Origin: Streptomyces sp. DSM 110735
GTDB lineage: Bacteria > Actinomycetota > Actinomycetes > Streptomycetales > Streptomycetaceae
Length of the DNA: 64,000 bases
NCBI RefSeq assembly: GCF_016482685.1
Contig: NZ_JACYHF010000006.1
Coordinates: 124,001-188,000 of the forward strand
Direction: 5' to 3'
Positions 37,413-47,245 of this stretch are shown here, piece after piece. Each line of letters begins with the position of its first letter. Positions within the stretch are counted from its first letter, which is position 1. The notes below the pieces were generated by a model, which was not told the origin of the DNA, did no database searches, and was given only the letters and a program-made list of their open reading frames with translations. The translations under genes were made by a program, and so were the position numbers.

Positions 37413-38291
37413 TCACGGCTTCGGCGCCGTGGGTGGCTCCCCACCGGGCAGCAGTGCCCCAGGACCGGCCTCGGCCACCGCCACGGCCTCGGTCTTGGGA
37501 CTGCGCTGCTCCCGGCGGGCCACCCAGCCGGCGAACCACGAGAGCAACATGCACATCCCGATGTAGATCGGCGAGATCACCATCACCACGGGGATGAACG
37601 GCAAATCGTAGTCGAGGTTCGAGGCGATGAGCTTCCCGGCGTGGAGGAACTCCTCGTAGGTGATGAGGAAGCCGAGCGAGGTGTCCTTCAGCGCGACCAC
37701 CAACTGGCTGATGATCGCGGGCAACATGGCGCGCACCGCCTGCGGTACGAGGACGTACGCCATGACCTGGGTTTTCCGCATCCCGAGCGCGAACGCGGCC
37801 TCGCGCTGGCCGCGTTCGACGGCGTTGACGCCGGAGCGGAAGACCTCGGCGAGCACCGAGCCGTTGTAGAGGGTCAGTCCGGCCACGAGCGCGGGCAGCG
37901 CCTGCACCTTGAGCGCCACGAAGATGAAAAAAATCATGACCAGGACGGGCATCGCGCGGAAGAACTCCACGACGAGCGTCGCCAGCCAGCGCACCACGCG
38001 GTGGTCGGAGAGCCGTCCGACGGCCAGCACCCCGCCGAGGGCGAGGGAGAGCACCGCCGCCATGGCGAACCCCTTGAGGGTGTTGCCGAGTCCGCGCAGC
38101 AGCAGTTCCTGGATGCCCTTGTACTCGAACGGCATCCACTTGGTTGAGGTGAACTGGTCGGTGGCGAACAGGAGATAGAGCACCCAGGCGACCAGGCCGA
38201 GCAGCACGGCCGTGGAGAGGACGGCGTAGAGGGCGTGGCGGCGCCGGGTGCCGGGTCCTGGAACGTCGTAGAGGGCGGTGGTGCTTGTCAT
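37413..38291 (-). CDS. gluD: Glutamate ABC transporter permease GluD
   Basis: 292 residues, His/Glu/Gln-type permease. An N-terminal helix is followed by the inner-membrane module LRGLGNTLKGFAMAAVLSLALGGVLAVGR, and the ATPase-contact loop is EAAFALGMRKTQVMAYVLVPQAVRAMLPAIISQLV. The tail after ~260 is a Pro/Gly-rich cytoplasmic extension (PGALLPGGEPPTAPKP). It is the last gene of gluABCD, overlapping gluC by ATGA. Confidence 0.92.
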   Translation of the reverse strand: MTSTTALYDVPGPGTRRRHALYAVLSTAVLLGLVAWVLYLLFATDQFTSTKWMPFEYKGIQELLLRGLGNTLKGFAMAAVLSLALGGVLAVGRLSDHRVVRWLATLVVEFFRAMPVLVMIFFIFVALKVQALPALVAGLTLYNGSVLAEVFRSGVNAVERGQREAAFALGMRKTQVMAYVLVPQAVRAMLPAIISQLVVALKDTSLGFLITYEEFLHAGKLIASNLDYDLPFIPVVMVISPIYIGMCMLLSWFAGWVARREQRSPKTEAVAVAEAGPGALLPGGEPPTAPKP

Positions 38292-38932
38292 CGGGCGACT
38301 CCCCAGCGGCGCTCCATGAGGTTGAACAGGGCGCTGATCGCGAGGGTGATGATGAGGTAGCCGACCGCGATCCAGACGAAGATCCAGACGATGTTGTAGC
38401 CCAGCTCGCTCAGCGTCTTGTAGGTGCCGAGGAGTTCGGTGACGCTGAAGGCGCCCGCGATGGCGGAGTTCTTGGCGAGCGCGATGAGGGTCGAGCCGAT
38501 GGGCGGGATGACCGAGCGGAACGCCTGCGGCAGCACGACCACGCTCAGCGTCTGCGAGAAGGTCATGCCGAGGCTGCGCGCCGCCTCGCCCTGGCCCCGG
38601 GGCACGGTGTTGATGCCGGAGCGCAGCGCCTCGCAGATGAACGCCGAGGTGTAGCAGCCGAGCGCGAGGACCGCGAACGCCTGGAAGGGCAGGACGAGTC
38701 CGAAGCGGGGCAGTCCGAGCAGCACCGCGAAGAACAGCAGCGTGAGCGGGGTGTTGCGCAGCACGGTGACCCACGCGGTGCCGAAGACCCGCAGCGACGC
38801 CACGGGGGCGACACGGAAGGACGCCATCAGGAAGCCCAGCGCGAGCGCCAGCAGGGAGGCGTAGACGGTCAGTTCGACCGTGCCGAGGAAACCCTCGCCG
38901 TAGACGGCGAAGTTGTCTGTCAGTACGTTCAT
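38288..38932 (-). CDS. gluC: Glutamate ABC transporter permease GluC
   Basis: 214 residues with about five membrane helices: FLGTVELTVYASLLALALGFLMASFR at the start, RNTPLTLLFFAVLLGLP, and the ATPase coupling loop EAARSLGMTFSQTLSVVVLPQAFRSVIPPIGSTLIALAKNSAIAG. It pairs with GluD as the membrane channel. Gap to gluB is only 11 bp. Confidence 0.92.
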   Translation of the reverse strand: MNVLTDNFAVYGEGFLGTVELTVYASLLALALGFLMASFRVAPVASLRVFGTAWVTVLRNTPLTLLFFAVLLGLPRFGLVLPFQAFAVLALGCYTSAFICEALRSGINTVPRGQGEAARSLGMTFSQTLSVVVLPQAFRSVIPPIGSTLIALAKNSAIAGAFSVTELLGTYKTLSELGYNIVWIFVWIAVGYLIITLAISALFNLMERRWGVAR

Positions 38933-38943
38933 GCCGTCCTCGG

Positions 38944-39876
38944 TCAGCTCGCCGGATAGCGGTCGATCGGCGGAGGTTGCGGTGCGGGCACGCCGGACAG
39001 GCCGAGTGTCGCGTCGTACGCCCTCTTCCAGTCGCCGTTCTTCTCGCGGGCGGCGAGGGCGTCGTCCAGGGCGAAGCGCAGGGCGTTGTCGCCGTGCGGG
39101 ACGCCGATGCCGTAGGGCTCCTTGGAGAACGGTCTGCCGACGACCTTGAGTTCGTCGGGCGCCTTGGCGGCGTACCCGATCAGGATCGCGTCGTCGGTGG
39201 TGACCGCGTCCACCTGATAGGTGAGCAGGTTGTCGACGCAGATCGAGTAGGTGTCGTAGGCGACCAGGACCGCCTTCGGGTAGTCGTCCTTGATGCGCTG
39301 GTACGGCGTCGAACCGGCCGCCGAGCACACGCGTTTGCCGTCGAGGTCCTGCGGGCCGTGGATGTCGTCGGTGTCCTTGCGCACCAGCAGGGACTGTCCC
39401 GCCATGTAGTACGGACCCGCGAAGCCGACCAGCTTCTTGCGATTGGCGTTGATGGTGTAGGTGCCGACGTAGAAATCGATCTGCCCGTTCTGCAGGGCGG
39501 TCTCGCGGTTGGCGGAGGCGATGGTGCGGAAGCGGACGCTGTCGCCGGGGAAGCCGAGGGAGGCGGAGAGCATCTTGGCGATCTCGATGTCGAAGCCCGA
39601 GTAGACGCCGGTCGCCGGGTCGCGCTCGCCGAGGTAGGGCTGGTCCTCCTTGGCGCCGACGACGAAGTGACCGCGCTCCTTCGCCCGCTTCCAGGTCGGG
39701 GAGCCGGGCAGGGTGAAGTTGCGGTCGACCGAATAGTGCGGGAGCTGCTCGGGGGCGGGGCCCTTGACCGGTGGGCTGCCGTCCTTGCCGCAGGCGGCGA
39801 GCGGGGCCAGCAGGGCGAGCAGCGCGGGCAGGACGCACCGCAGGCGGGCGCGGGGCGCACGGGTGTCGCGGGACAT
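38944..39876 (-). CDS. gluB: Glutamate-binding lipoprotein GluB
   Basis: 310 residues from ATG 39876 (GGGGGAG nine bases upstream; a GTG three codons earlier lies on that site). Lipoprotein signal with lipobox LAAC at C29. Family 3 solute-binding domain: FVVGAKEDQPYLGERDPATGVYSGFDIEIAKML, the NGQIDFYVGTYTINANRKKLVGFAGPYY segment, DAVTTDDAILIGY and SKEPYGIGVPHGDN. It captures glutamate (possibly aspartate or glutamine) at the outer membrane face for GluACD. Confidence 0.92.
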   Translation of the reverse strand: MSRDTRAPRARLRCVLPALLALLAPLAACGKDGSPPVKGPAPEQLPHYSVDRNFTLPGSPTWKRAKERGHFVVGAKEDQPYLGERDPATGVYSGFDIEIAKMLSASLGFPGDSVRFRTIASANRETALQNGQIDFYVGTYTINANRKKLVGFAGPYYMAGQSLLVRKDTDDIHGPQDLDGKRVCSAAGSTPYQRIKDDYPKAVLVAYDTYSICVDNLLTYQVDAVTTDDAILIGYAAKAPDELKVVGRPFSKEPYGIGVPHGDNALRFALDDALAAREKNGDWKRAYDATLGLSGVPAPQPPPIDRYPAS

Positions 39877-39893
39877 GGAACGCACTCCCCCGG

Positions 39894-40637
<744 letters not shown>

Positions 40638-40791
40638 CCGCAGCCCTACTCACTCTCAGCCGTGTCGTACTCAGCCGTGGTCGTACTGGCCGCAAACTAT
40701 CCAGCTCGCCGCCACACGGATGGACGACACGCGCCTTTCGGGCATTAGCCGTATTTACACGCCCGAGCCGGGGCGCGGGCCGGGGCGGGGC

Positions 40792-41211
40792 TCAGGTCTC
40801 GGACAGCTCGGCGTAGAGCTGGGACAGCTCGGGGACGCCGCTTGAGGCCCACGCGCGGCCGCACTCCACGACCTCCGTCTCCCGCCCGGAGGCGAGCCGC
40901 AGCACGGGCTCGCCGTCCTCCCGCAGGTGCCAGGCGGCGCCGGGTACGGTGCGCACGACGACGGTGCCGAGATAGAGCCCGGCGTCGTTGCCCAGCCAGG
41001 GCAGCAGTTCGGTGTCGTCGCGCCAGCGCGGGAGCAACTGGTCCAGGGCTTCCAGGGCCGCCGGGGTGTCGTCGAGGCGGACGCCCGCCTCCTCCGCCTG
41101 GGAGCGCAGCAGCTCGCACTCGGAGAGCAGCGCGGCGATGGCCTCGGGGTCGGTGGGCAGCACCACCTCACCGCCCTTGCGGTGCCGGGCCCCCAGGAAC
41201 GGAATGTTCAT
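40792..41211 (-). CDS. Hypothetical protein, DUF6278-like
   Basis: 139 residues, cytosolic, no membrane segment. MNIPFLGARHRKGG opening, LLSECELLRSQAEEAGVRLDDTPAALEALDQLLPRW, then WLGNDAGLYLGTVVVRTVPGAAWHLREDGEPVLRLASGRETEVVECG and a closing ELSQLYAEL. From memory this resembles a Streptomyces family labelled DUF6278; function unknown. It is 15 bp from the exonuclease III gene's stop, transcribed the same way, and the two may share regulation. Confidence 0.75.
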   Translation of the reverse strand: MNIPFLGARHRKGGEVVLPTDPEAIAALLSECELLRSQAEEAGVRLDDTPAALEALDQLLPRWRDDTELLPWLGNDAGLYLGTVVVRTVPGAAWHLREDGEPVLRLASGRETEVVECGRAWASSGVPELSQLYAELSET

Positions 41212-41226
41212 GCCCTCAGCGTGGCA

Positions 41227-42006
41227 TCACACGTCGAGGTCGACCACCACGGGCGCGTGGTCCGACGCTCCCTTTCCCTTGCGCTCCTCGCGGTCCACGT
41301 AGGCGTCCTTGACGGCTCCGGCGAAGGGGTCGTTGCCGTAGACCAGGTCGATGCGCATGCCGCGGTTCTTCGGGAAGCAGAGCTGGCGGTAGTCCCAGTA
41401 CGTGAACGGCTTGTCGTACTTCAGGGGGCGCGGGACCACGTCGGTCAGACCGGTCTCGCGCAGGGAGGCGAGGGCGGCGCGCTCGGCGGGGGTGACATGG
41501 GTGGAGCCCTCGAAGGCGGCGCGGTCGTAGACGTCGTCGTCCGTCGGCGCCACGTTGTAGTCCCCGAGGATGGCGAAGGGGCGGCCGCCCGCCGCGTCAC
41601 CGGCGACTGCCGCCTTCAGCGCCTCGAACCACTGGAGCTTGTACGCGTAGTGCGGGTGGTCCACCTCGCGGCCGTTGGGCACGTACACCGACCAGACGCG
41701 GACCGGTCCGCAGGTCGCCGACAGGGCGCGGGGTTCGACCGCGCCGTCGTAGCCCGGGTCGCCGGGCAGCCCCTTGACCACGTCCTCGATGCCGACGCGG
41801 GAGAGCACCGCCACGCCGTTCCACCGGCCGGTCGCGTGCACCGCCGCCTCGTAGCCCAGCTCGCGCAGCGGCTCGAACGGGAACTGCTCCTCGGCGATCT
41901 TCGCCTCCTGGAGGCAGAGCACGTCGGTGCCGCTGCTCTCCAGCCAGGCGAGCAGCCTGGGCAGGCGGGCGGTGATCGAGTTCACGTTCCAGGTGGCGAT
42001 GCGCAT
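41227..42006 (-). CDS. xthA: Exodeoxyribonuclease III
   Basis: 259 residues of the EEP fold: MRIATWNVNSITARLPRL (metal Asn), CLQEAKI (E34), VYVPNGREVDHPHYAYKLQW, LGDYNVAPTDDDVYD (Asp/Asn pair), FTYWDYRQLCFPKNRGMRIDLVYG and KGASDHAPVVVDL (final Asp-His). It acts on abasic sites and 3' blocked ends in base-excision repair. Size and motifs are standard. Confidence 0.94.
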   Translation of the reverse strand: MRIATWNVNSITARLPRLLAWLESSGTDVLCLQEAKIAEEQFPFEPLRELGYEAAVHATGRWNGVAVLSRVGIEDVVKGLPGDPGYDGAVEPRALSATCGPVRVWSVYVPNGREVDHPHYAYKLQWFEALKAAVAGDAAGGRPFAILGDYNVAPTDDDVYDRAAFEGSTHVTPAERAALASLRETGLTDVVPRPLKYDKPFTYWDYRQLCFPKNRGMRIDLVYGNDPFAGAVKDAYVDREERKGKGASDHAPVVVDLDV

Positions 42007-42067
42007 GTTCCACAACCTACCCGCCGGGTCCGACAACGGGTCTTACGGCGAGGGGCTCCGGCGGGCT

Positions 42068-42703
42068 TCAGAGGCTGGCGTCGTCCCCCGGGGCGAGGCG
42101 CAGGTGCTCGGCACCGGCGAGGGAGCCGATCTGGCGGTCGTAGATCGGGCGGGCGAGGTCGGTGAGCAGCGCGTCGTGGATGTCGTAGGCGCGCCGCGGC
42201 TTGACCTCGCGGACGTACTCGATGACCTCGGCGATCTTGTTCCAGGGGGCCATGACCGGCAGCAGCAGGGTCTCCACCGGCTGGTCGGGGACGGTGAGGG
42301 CGTCGCCGGGGTGGAAGATCTTGCCGTCGTCGATCAGATAGCCGACGTTGGTGATGCGCGGGATGTCCGGGTGGATGACGGCGTGGAGTTCGCCGTGGAC
42401 CTGGACGTCGAAACCCGCCGCCGTGAAGGTGTCGCCGTGGCCGACGGTGTGCACGCGGCCGGGGAAGGCGGCGGAGATCTGGTCCGCGACCGAGCGCAGG
42501 GTCCAGATCCCGGCGTCCGGGTTCGCCTCCATGGCGGTGCGCAGGCGGCCCTCGTCGAAGTGGTCCGGGTGCTCGTGCGTGATCAGGATCGCGTCGGCGC
42601 CGACGGCGGCGTCGGTCTCGCTGAAGCCGCCGGGGTCGACGACGAGCGTCCGCCCGTCCTTCTCCAGGCGTACGCACGCGTGGGACTTCTTGGTGAACCT
42701 CAT
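42068..42703 (-). CDS. Metallo-beta-lactamase-fold hydrolase (UlaG-like)
   Basis: 211 residues from ATG 42703 (ATG 42712 with GAGG upstream is an equal alternative, adding MDT). Metal motif THEHPDHFDEGRL, a second His in HGELHAVIHPDIPRITNVGYLI, and the Asp of HPGDAL. MRFTKKSHACVRLEKDGRTLVVDPGGFSE is the usual start of this actinobacterial group. The UlaG-like class opens lactones or cleaves phosphodiesters, but this subgroup has no assigned substrate. It lies 25-34 bp after the PcaDC-like gene and is probably co-transcribed. Confidence 0.88.
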   Translation of the reverse strand: MRFTKKSHACVRLEKDGRTLVVDPGGFSETDAAVGADAILITHEHPDHFDEGRLRTAMEANPDAGIWTLRSVADQISAAFPGRVHTVGHGDTFTAAGFDVQVHGELHAVIHPDIPRITNVGYLIDDGKIFHPGDALTVPDQPVETLLLPVMAPWNKIAEVIEYVREVKPRRAYDIHDALLTDLARPIYDRQIGSLAGAEHLRLAPGDDASL

Positions 42704-42737
42704 GGTGTCCATCCTGTCGCCTCGGGCTGCCGCGCAC

Positions 42738-44042
42738 TCACTCGGCGGGCGTGGTCTCCTCGCGGATGACGCGCTGCGCCACCCGGAAGGCACCGGCGGC
42801 GGCCGGGACTCCGCAGTACACCGACGCCTGGAGCAGCACTTCCTTGATCTCGGCCGGGGTGAGCCCGTTGCGCAGCGCCGCGCGGGTGTGGAAGGCCAGC
42901 TCCTCCAGGTGACCGCCCGCGACCAGCGCGGTGAGCGTGACACAGCTCCGGGACCTGCGGTCCAGACCCGGGCGGTCCCAGATCTCGCCCCAGGCGTAGC
43001 GGGTGACGAACTCCTCGAAGTCGCCGGAGAAGGCGTCGGCTTCCGCGAGCACCCCCTCCACGTGCGCGTCGCCCAGCACCTCGCGGCGGATCTTGAGCCC
43101 GGTCTCGTACCGGTCGGCCACGCCGGGCGCCTCCTGCGGTACGGCGAGGGGCGCGGGGGCGATCTCGGCCAGCGGCGCGACCTGCACGGGCTGCGGCGGC
43201 GCGACGAGCGCGGGCGCGACGGCCACGGCGGGCAGCGCCGTCTGCCCGGTCTCGTACGGCTGCTGCCAGGCGGTGGAGAAGTGGCGTACGAGGAGGTCGG
43301 TGACGGCGGCGGGCTGCTCGACCGGCACCAGGTGGGAGGCGCCGGGGACGACCGCGAGCCGGGCGTCGGGCACCCCGGCGACCAGCGTGCGGGCCTCTGC
43401 GGGACCGGTCACCTGGTCCTCGGAGCCGACCAGGACGAGCGTCGGCACGCCGACCCGGCCCAGCTCGGGCCGTACGTCGAAGGCGGCCAGTGCCTCGCAG
43501 GCGGCGATGTAGCAGCCCGGGTCGGTGGTGCGCACCATCTGCACCGCCCACTCGGTGATGGCGGGCTGCGCGGCGGCGAACCCGCCGGTGAACCAGCGCT
43601 CGGGGGCGCTGCGGGCGATGGGGTCGAGCCCGTTGGTCCGTACGATCACCCCGCGCTGGCGGAACTCGTCGGGGGTGCCGAACCGGGGCGAGGCGGCGAT
43701 CAGCGCGAGCGAGGCGAGCCGTTCGGGGTGGCGCAGGGCGAGTTCGAGACCGACGGCGCCGCCGAGCGCGCAGCCCGCGTAGCCGAAGCGCTGGACGCCG
43801 AGCGCGTCGAGCGTGGCCAGCAGCCGGTCGGTCAGCTCGCCGACGGAACCGGCGGGGTGGGCGGGGGCGCCGCCGTGTCCGGGCAGGTCGAACCGGAAGA
43901 CCCGCCACTGCTTGACCAGTTCCGGCACCTGGCGGTCGAACATGTGCCAGGTCGTCCCGAGGGAGGGCCCGAGCACGAGCACGGGGGCGTCTTCGGGTCC
44001 GTCGAACCGGTACTGGAGGGCAGGGGTCTTCTTCTCACTCAC
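42738..44042 (-). CDS. PcaD-PcaC-like fusion (3-oxoadipate enol-lactonase / 4-carboxymuconolactone decarboxylase), altered nucleophile
   Basis: 434 residues: an alpha/beta-hydrolase domain (1-260), a Pro/Ala-rich linker (265-305) and a carboxymuconolactone decarboxylase domain (310-430) with GEIWDRPGLDRRSRSCVTLTALVAGGHLEELAFHTRAALRNGLT. This order is that of actinobacterial PcaL, two steps of the beta-ketoadipate pathway. In the hydrolase, the nucleophile elbow reads GCALGG (90-95), so the usual Ser position is Ala92 (codon GCG), while the acid D209 and H237 are present. No other pca genes are near, so the enol-lactonase function is doubtful. Confidence 0.8.
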   Translation of the reverse strand: MSEKKTPALQYRFDGPEDAPVLVLGPSLGTTWHMFDRQVPELVKQWRVFRFDLPGHGGAPAHPAGSVGELTDRLLATLDALGVQRFGYAGCALGGAVGLELALRHPERLASLALIAASPRFGTPDEFRQRGVIVRTNGLDPIARSAPERWFTGGFAAAQPAITEWAVQMVRTTDPGCYIAACEALAAFDVRPELGRVGVPTLVLVGSEDQVTGPAEARTLVAGVPDARLAVVPGASHLVPVEQPAAVTDLLVRHFSTAWQQPYETGQTALPAVAVAPALVAPPQPVQVAPLAEIAPAPLAVPQEAPGVADRYETGLKIRREVLGDAHVEGVLAEADAFSGDFEEFVTRYAWGEIWDRPGLDRRSRSCVTLTALVAGGHLEELAFHTRAALRNGLTPAEIKEVLLQASVYCGVPAAAGAFRVAQRVIREETTPAE

Positions 44043-44138
44043 CGCACCACGCTAACCGCCGGTCGGGTGTGCCCGTTTCGTGGGGGGCGGTGCGCCCGGC
44101 GCGTCGGCGGGGATCGCCGGGGAATCCTCACACGGTCT

Positions 44139-44651
44139 TCACGACAGGGGCGCCTGTGCGGGGTCCACGGTCCAGTGGTTGACGCGCAGCGTCCGCCCGG
44201 CGAAGTCCACCTCGGTCTCCTCGGCGAACCGGAAGCCGAGGGAGCGGCAGATGCCGTTGGACGGCGCGTTGTCCGTCGCGGGGAAGGCGTGCACGGTGTC
44301 CCAGCGGACCTCCTCGCGGGCGCGCGCGAGCACCGCGCGGACGGCACGCTTGGCCAGCCCCCGCCCCTGGAACTCGGGCAGCACCATCCACCCGATCTCG
44401 GACATCGGTCCGTGGGGGGTGTCGTGCGACCAGAGGGTGACGGTCCCGGCCACCGTCCCCGGCTCGGCGGGGTCGGGGACGATCATCTTGATCCACGCGC
44501 GGTCGGCGGTGGCCAGCTCGACGTCCCGGCGGACCTTGTCGGCCATGCCCTCGCGGGGCAGCGGTCCGCCGAGCCCGGCCATCATGACGGGGTCGCAGCG
44601 CATCCGTAGGTACGCGTCGAGGTCGTCCGGGGTCACATCGCGCAGGTGCAA
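44139..44651 (-). CDS. GNAT-family N-acetyltransferase (RimJ/RimL-like)
   Basis: 170 residues from a TTG start at 44651, chosen because AGGAGG lies six bases before it and the domain begins there (LRDVTPDDLDAYLRMRCDP). MSEIGWMVLPEFQGRGLAKRAVRAVLARA is the acetyl-CoA binding motif, and TDNAPSNGICRSLGFRFAEETEVDFAGRTLRVNHWTVD closes the fold. Its target may be a small molecule or a protein N-terminus. 53 bp separate it from the SWIM-protein gene, which lies upstream of it on the same strand. Confidence 0.85.
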   Translation of the reverse strand: MHLRDVTPDDLDAYLRMRCDPVMMAGLGGPLPREGMADKVRRDVELATADRAWIKMIVPDPAEPGTVAGTVTLWSHDTPHGPMSEIGWMVLPEFQGRGLAKRAVRAVLARAREEVRWDTVHAFPATDNAPSNGICRSLGFRFAEETEVDFAGRTLRVNHWTVDPAQAPLS

Positions 44652-44704
44652 CGGGTGCCTCCTGTCGGGGCGTTCGCCGTCGGGGCGTTCGCCGGTGCGG
44701 TCGG

Positions 44705-47245
44705 TCAGAGGTCGGCCAGGGCGTCCAGGCCGGTGAGGGCGTCGACCGGGTCGAGGGCGGGGGTGCCCCGGGGCCACCAGTCGTCCTGGCCCGGCTCGGA
44801 CTCGTAGGCGTACCAGAGACCGTCCTGACCGAAGCGGAGCTGGACGTCGCCGAGCGGGTGGGTGAGGTGGTTGTGCCAGGGGCGGAACGGGGGCAGCCCC
44901 GCGGCCATCAGCAGCGGGCGCGCCCGGTCGAAGCGGCCCGCCGGGGGGTTCCACGGCTCCTCCAGGACGGCCAGTCCCGCGAGCCCGCCCTGCCGCCAGG
45001 CGGCGACCGCGCGGGCCAGGTCGGAGGGGGTACGGCCCGCCGCCGCGGCCAGCGTGGCGTACAGCGCGCGGGTCGCGGCGGTCAGACCGGAGCCGGGGCG
45101 GGCGGCGGCGAGGCGCACCGCGTCCTGCCACAGCGTCAGACCGCCCACCGGATCGCGGCCGGTGGTGAGCAGGGCGTGCGCGCGGGCGGCGGCGTCGGTG
45201 GCGAGCTGGTCCAGCGCGAAGGGGTCAGGACCGCCGGGTGCCGCCGGGTACACCGGGGGCTGCTCGGGGTGCGCGGGGGCGGGCAACGGCGGGGGCGGGG
45301 GCGGCAGGCGCCGCTCGGCGAGCGCCTCCGTGGCGCGGACGCCCGGCAGGTCCTCGGTCAGTCCCTCGCGGGCGGCGCGGGCGGCGTGGGCGGCGCTGCG
45401 CCGGGACAGCGTGTCCAGCAGCTCGCGCTCGCCCCGCCCGCGCAGCAGGAGCAGCACGAAGGGGTCGGCGTCCAGCAGACGTGCCGTCTGGTAGCAGAGC
45501 GCTGCCGCGTGCTTGCAGGGGTGACCGGAGTCGGGGCAGTTGCAGCGGGGGTTCAGCTCGGTGGCGCCGGGCAGCAGGGGGGCGCCGCAGTCCGCCAGGG
45601 AGTGCGGCAGCTCCTTGTCGAGCAGCGCGGCGATGTGCCCCGGGCGGTCCACGGCGGCGTCCAGGAACCGCTCCCAGTCCGCGTCCTGGAGCGTGGGCAG
45701 GGTGACTTGCACGCGGTACGGCCGGGGACGGCTCCCCCGCACGTACGCCAGCACCCGGCCCGGCGTCACGGTGATCGCGTCCACGTGTCCGGCGTCCGCG
45801 TAACTCCGTCCCCGTGCCACGCGCTTGGGGTCCAGCGCGCCCCGCTCCAGCGCCTCCACCCAGGCGTTGCCCCACCAGGTGTCCGCGAACCCGTCCGTCT
45901 CGGTGCGGGGGGCGAACGCGGGGAAGGTGCGGCGGAGTTCGTTGTCGCGGTGAGGGGTGGCCATGGTGGCGGGGATGTGCGGGGTCGCGTGCGCGGGCTC
46001 CGGCTGGAGGGGGTGGGGGCGGGTGAACTCCGGTTCGGCGGCGGATTCGGTCACTGCGGTTTCCTCGGGGGCGTCCTCGAAGGCGCCCTCGGGGGTGTCC
46101 TCGGGGGTGTCCTCCCAGGTGGGCATGCGGAAGGCGGTCGCGAGGAAGTCCTTCACCTCACGGACGGCTTGAGCCCGAGCGGCCCCCGGGGTGCCCTCGG
46201 CGGGAGCGGGGGGCGCCTTGCGCACCGGCTTACGTGCCGGACGCCGCGTCTCCTCCTCCGCCTGCGCACGCAGCGCCTCCGCCCGCGCGGCACGCAGGGC
46301 TTCACGGGCGGCGTCGCCGGGGCGGCGGGTGGTGGCTGGGCGGGCTGCTGGAGTGGGCGTTTCGTCGGGCGGGGTGCCTTCGGCGGGCGGCTGGGGGGTG
46401 AGGTCCTCAGCCTCCGAGGCGGCGCCGTCGGCTGCTCGGCTGGTGGTGAGGGCGTCCGGCGTCGGGGCGGGGATGGTCCCGTCCAGGATCGGACCGGGCG
46501 CCGTGTCCTGGGACTCCGGAGCGGCGGAGTCGTCGGCTGCGGCGCCGGTGCCGGTGCCCTCCGGGCCCGGAGCGGGGGTGATACCGACCGTGGTCGAGCC
46601 GGAGGAGGCTGCTTCCGCGCGCGGACCCGAGCTGGTGCCGTCCGGCATCGGGCGGGACACGGCGCCGTCGGCCGCGTGACCGGTGGCGACGCCCTCCGCC
46701 CCCTCGCCGGGGGTCATACCGACCACGGTCGAGCTGGAGGAGGCGCCTTCCGCGCGCGAACCGGAGCTGGTGCCGTCCGGCATCGGGCGGGACGCTGCGC
46801 CGTCGGCCGCGTGACCGGTGGCGACGCCCTCCGCCCCCTCGCCGGGAGCGACGCCTTCGGTGTCGGGGGCGGCGGCAGCCCTGTCGGTCGCGTCGGCGGC
46901 AGTGCCTTCTGCCATCCGACCGTCCGGCGTCCGGGCGTTGGCGCTCAGCCGCTGGGCGACGGCAGCGCGGAGAGCGGCTCGGGCGATGTCCCCGGCCCGG
47001 ACGGGCTCGGCGGACGCATCTGTCTCTGCCGTCCCGGAAGGTTCACTGGACGCAGAGGACTCACCGGCGTGCACGGAGTCACCGGCTCGGGTGGGTTCCT
47101 CGACCCGCGAGGGCTCCGCCTGCCGGGAACCCGATGCCGACGCCGATGCCGACGCCCCCTCCTCCGTCGCACCGGACGCCTTCTCCCGCGCCTCTCGCAG
47201 CGCCCTGCGCGCCGCCTCGGCGGGACTCGGGCTGGACTCCGTCAT
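44705..47245 (-). CDS. SWIM zinc-finger protein with long low-complexity N-terminus
   Basis: 846 residues. Residues 1-~430 are Ala/Glu/Gly/Pro-rich, with helical DAAREALRAARAEALRAQAEEE pieces and a 45-residue tandem duplication. The C-terminal half starts RTFPAFAPRTETDGFADTWWGNAWVEALE, the standard opening of bacterial SWIM proteins, and holds the zinc finger NPRCNCPDSGHPCKHAAALCY (CxCx5CxH). SWIM domains bind DNA or protein. The ATG overlaps the stop of the SNF2 helicase gene (ATGA), so the two are made together and probably act as a complex on DNA. Confidence 0.88.
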   Translation of the reverse strand: MTESSPSPAEAARRALREAREKASGATEEGASASASASGSRQAEPSRVEEPTRAGDSVHAGESSASSEPSGTAETDASAEPVRAGDIARAALRAAVAQRLSANARTPDGRMAEGTAADATDRAAAAPDTEGVAPGEGAEGVATGHAADGAASRPMPDGTSSGSRAEGASSSSTVVGMTPGEGAEGVATGHAADGAVSRPMPDGTSSGPRAEAASSGSTTVGITPAPGPEGTGTGAAADDSAAPESQDTAPGPILDGTIPAPTPDALTTSRAADGAASEAEDLTPQPPAEGTPPDETPTPAARPATTRRPGDAAREALRAARAEALRAQAEEETRRPARKPVRKAPPAPAEGTPGAARAQAVREVKDFLATAFRMPTWEDTPEDTPEGAFEDAPEETAVTESAAEPEFTRPHPLQPEPAHATPHIPATMATPHRDNELRRTFPAFAPRTETDGFADTWWGNAWVEALERGALDPKRVARGRSYADAGHVDAITVTPGRVLAYVRGSRPRPYRVQVTLPTLQDADWERFLDAAVDRPGHIAALLDKELPHSLADCGAPLLPGATELNPRCNCPDSGHPCKHAAALCYQTARLLDADPFVLLLLRGRGERELLDTLSRRSAAHAARAAREGLTEDLPGVRATEALAERRLPPPPPPLPAPAHPEQPPVYPAAPGGPDPFALDQLATDAAARAHALLTTGRDPVGGLTLWQDAVRLAAARPGSGLTAATRALYATLAAAAGRTPSDLARAVAAWRQGGLAGLAVLEEPWNPPAGRFDRARPLLMAAGLPPFRPWHNHLTHPLGDVQLRFGQDGLWYAYESEPGQDDWWPRGTPALDPVDALTGLDALADL
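46603..46872. repeat. 135-bp in-frame tandem duplication inside the SWIM gene
   Basis: Two units of 135 bp (46603-46737 and 46738-46872), about 90% alike by eye, encode PGEGAEGVATGHAADGA-type segments of 45 residues. Neighbouring sequence at 46578-46602 matches the end of unit 1, so the copied block may be slightly longer. Confidence 0.8.
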
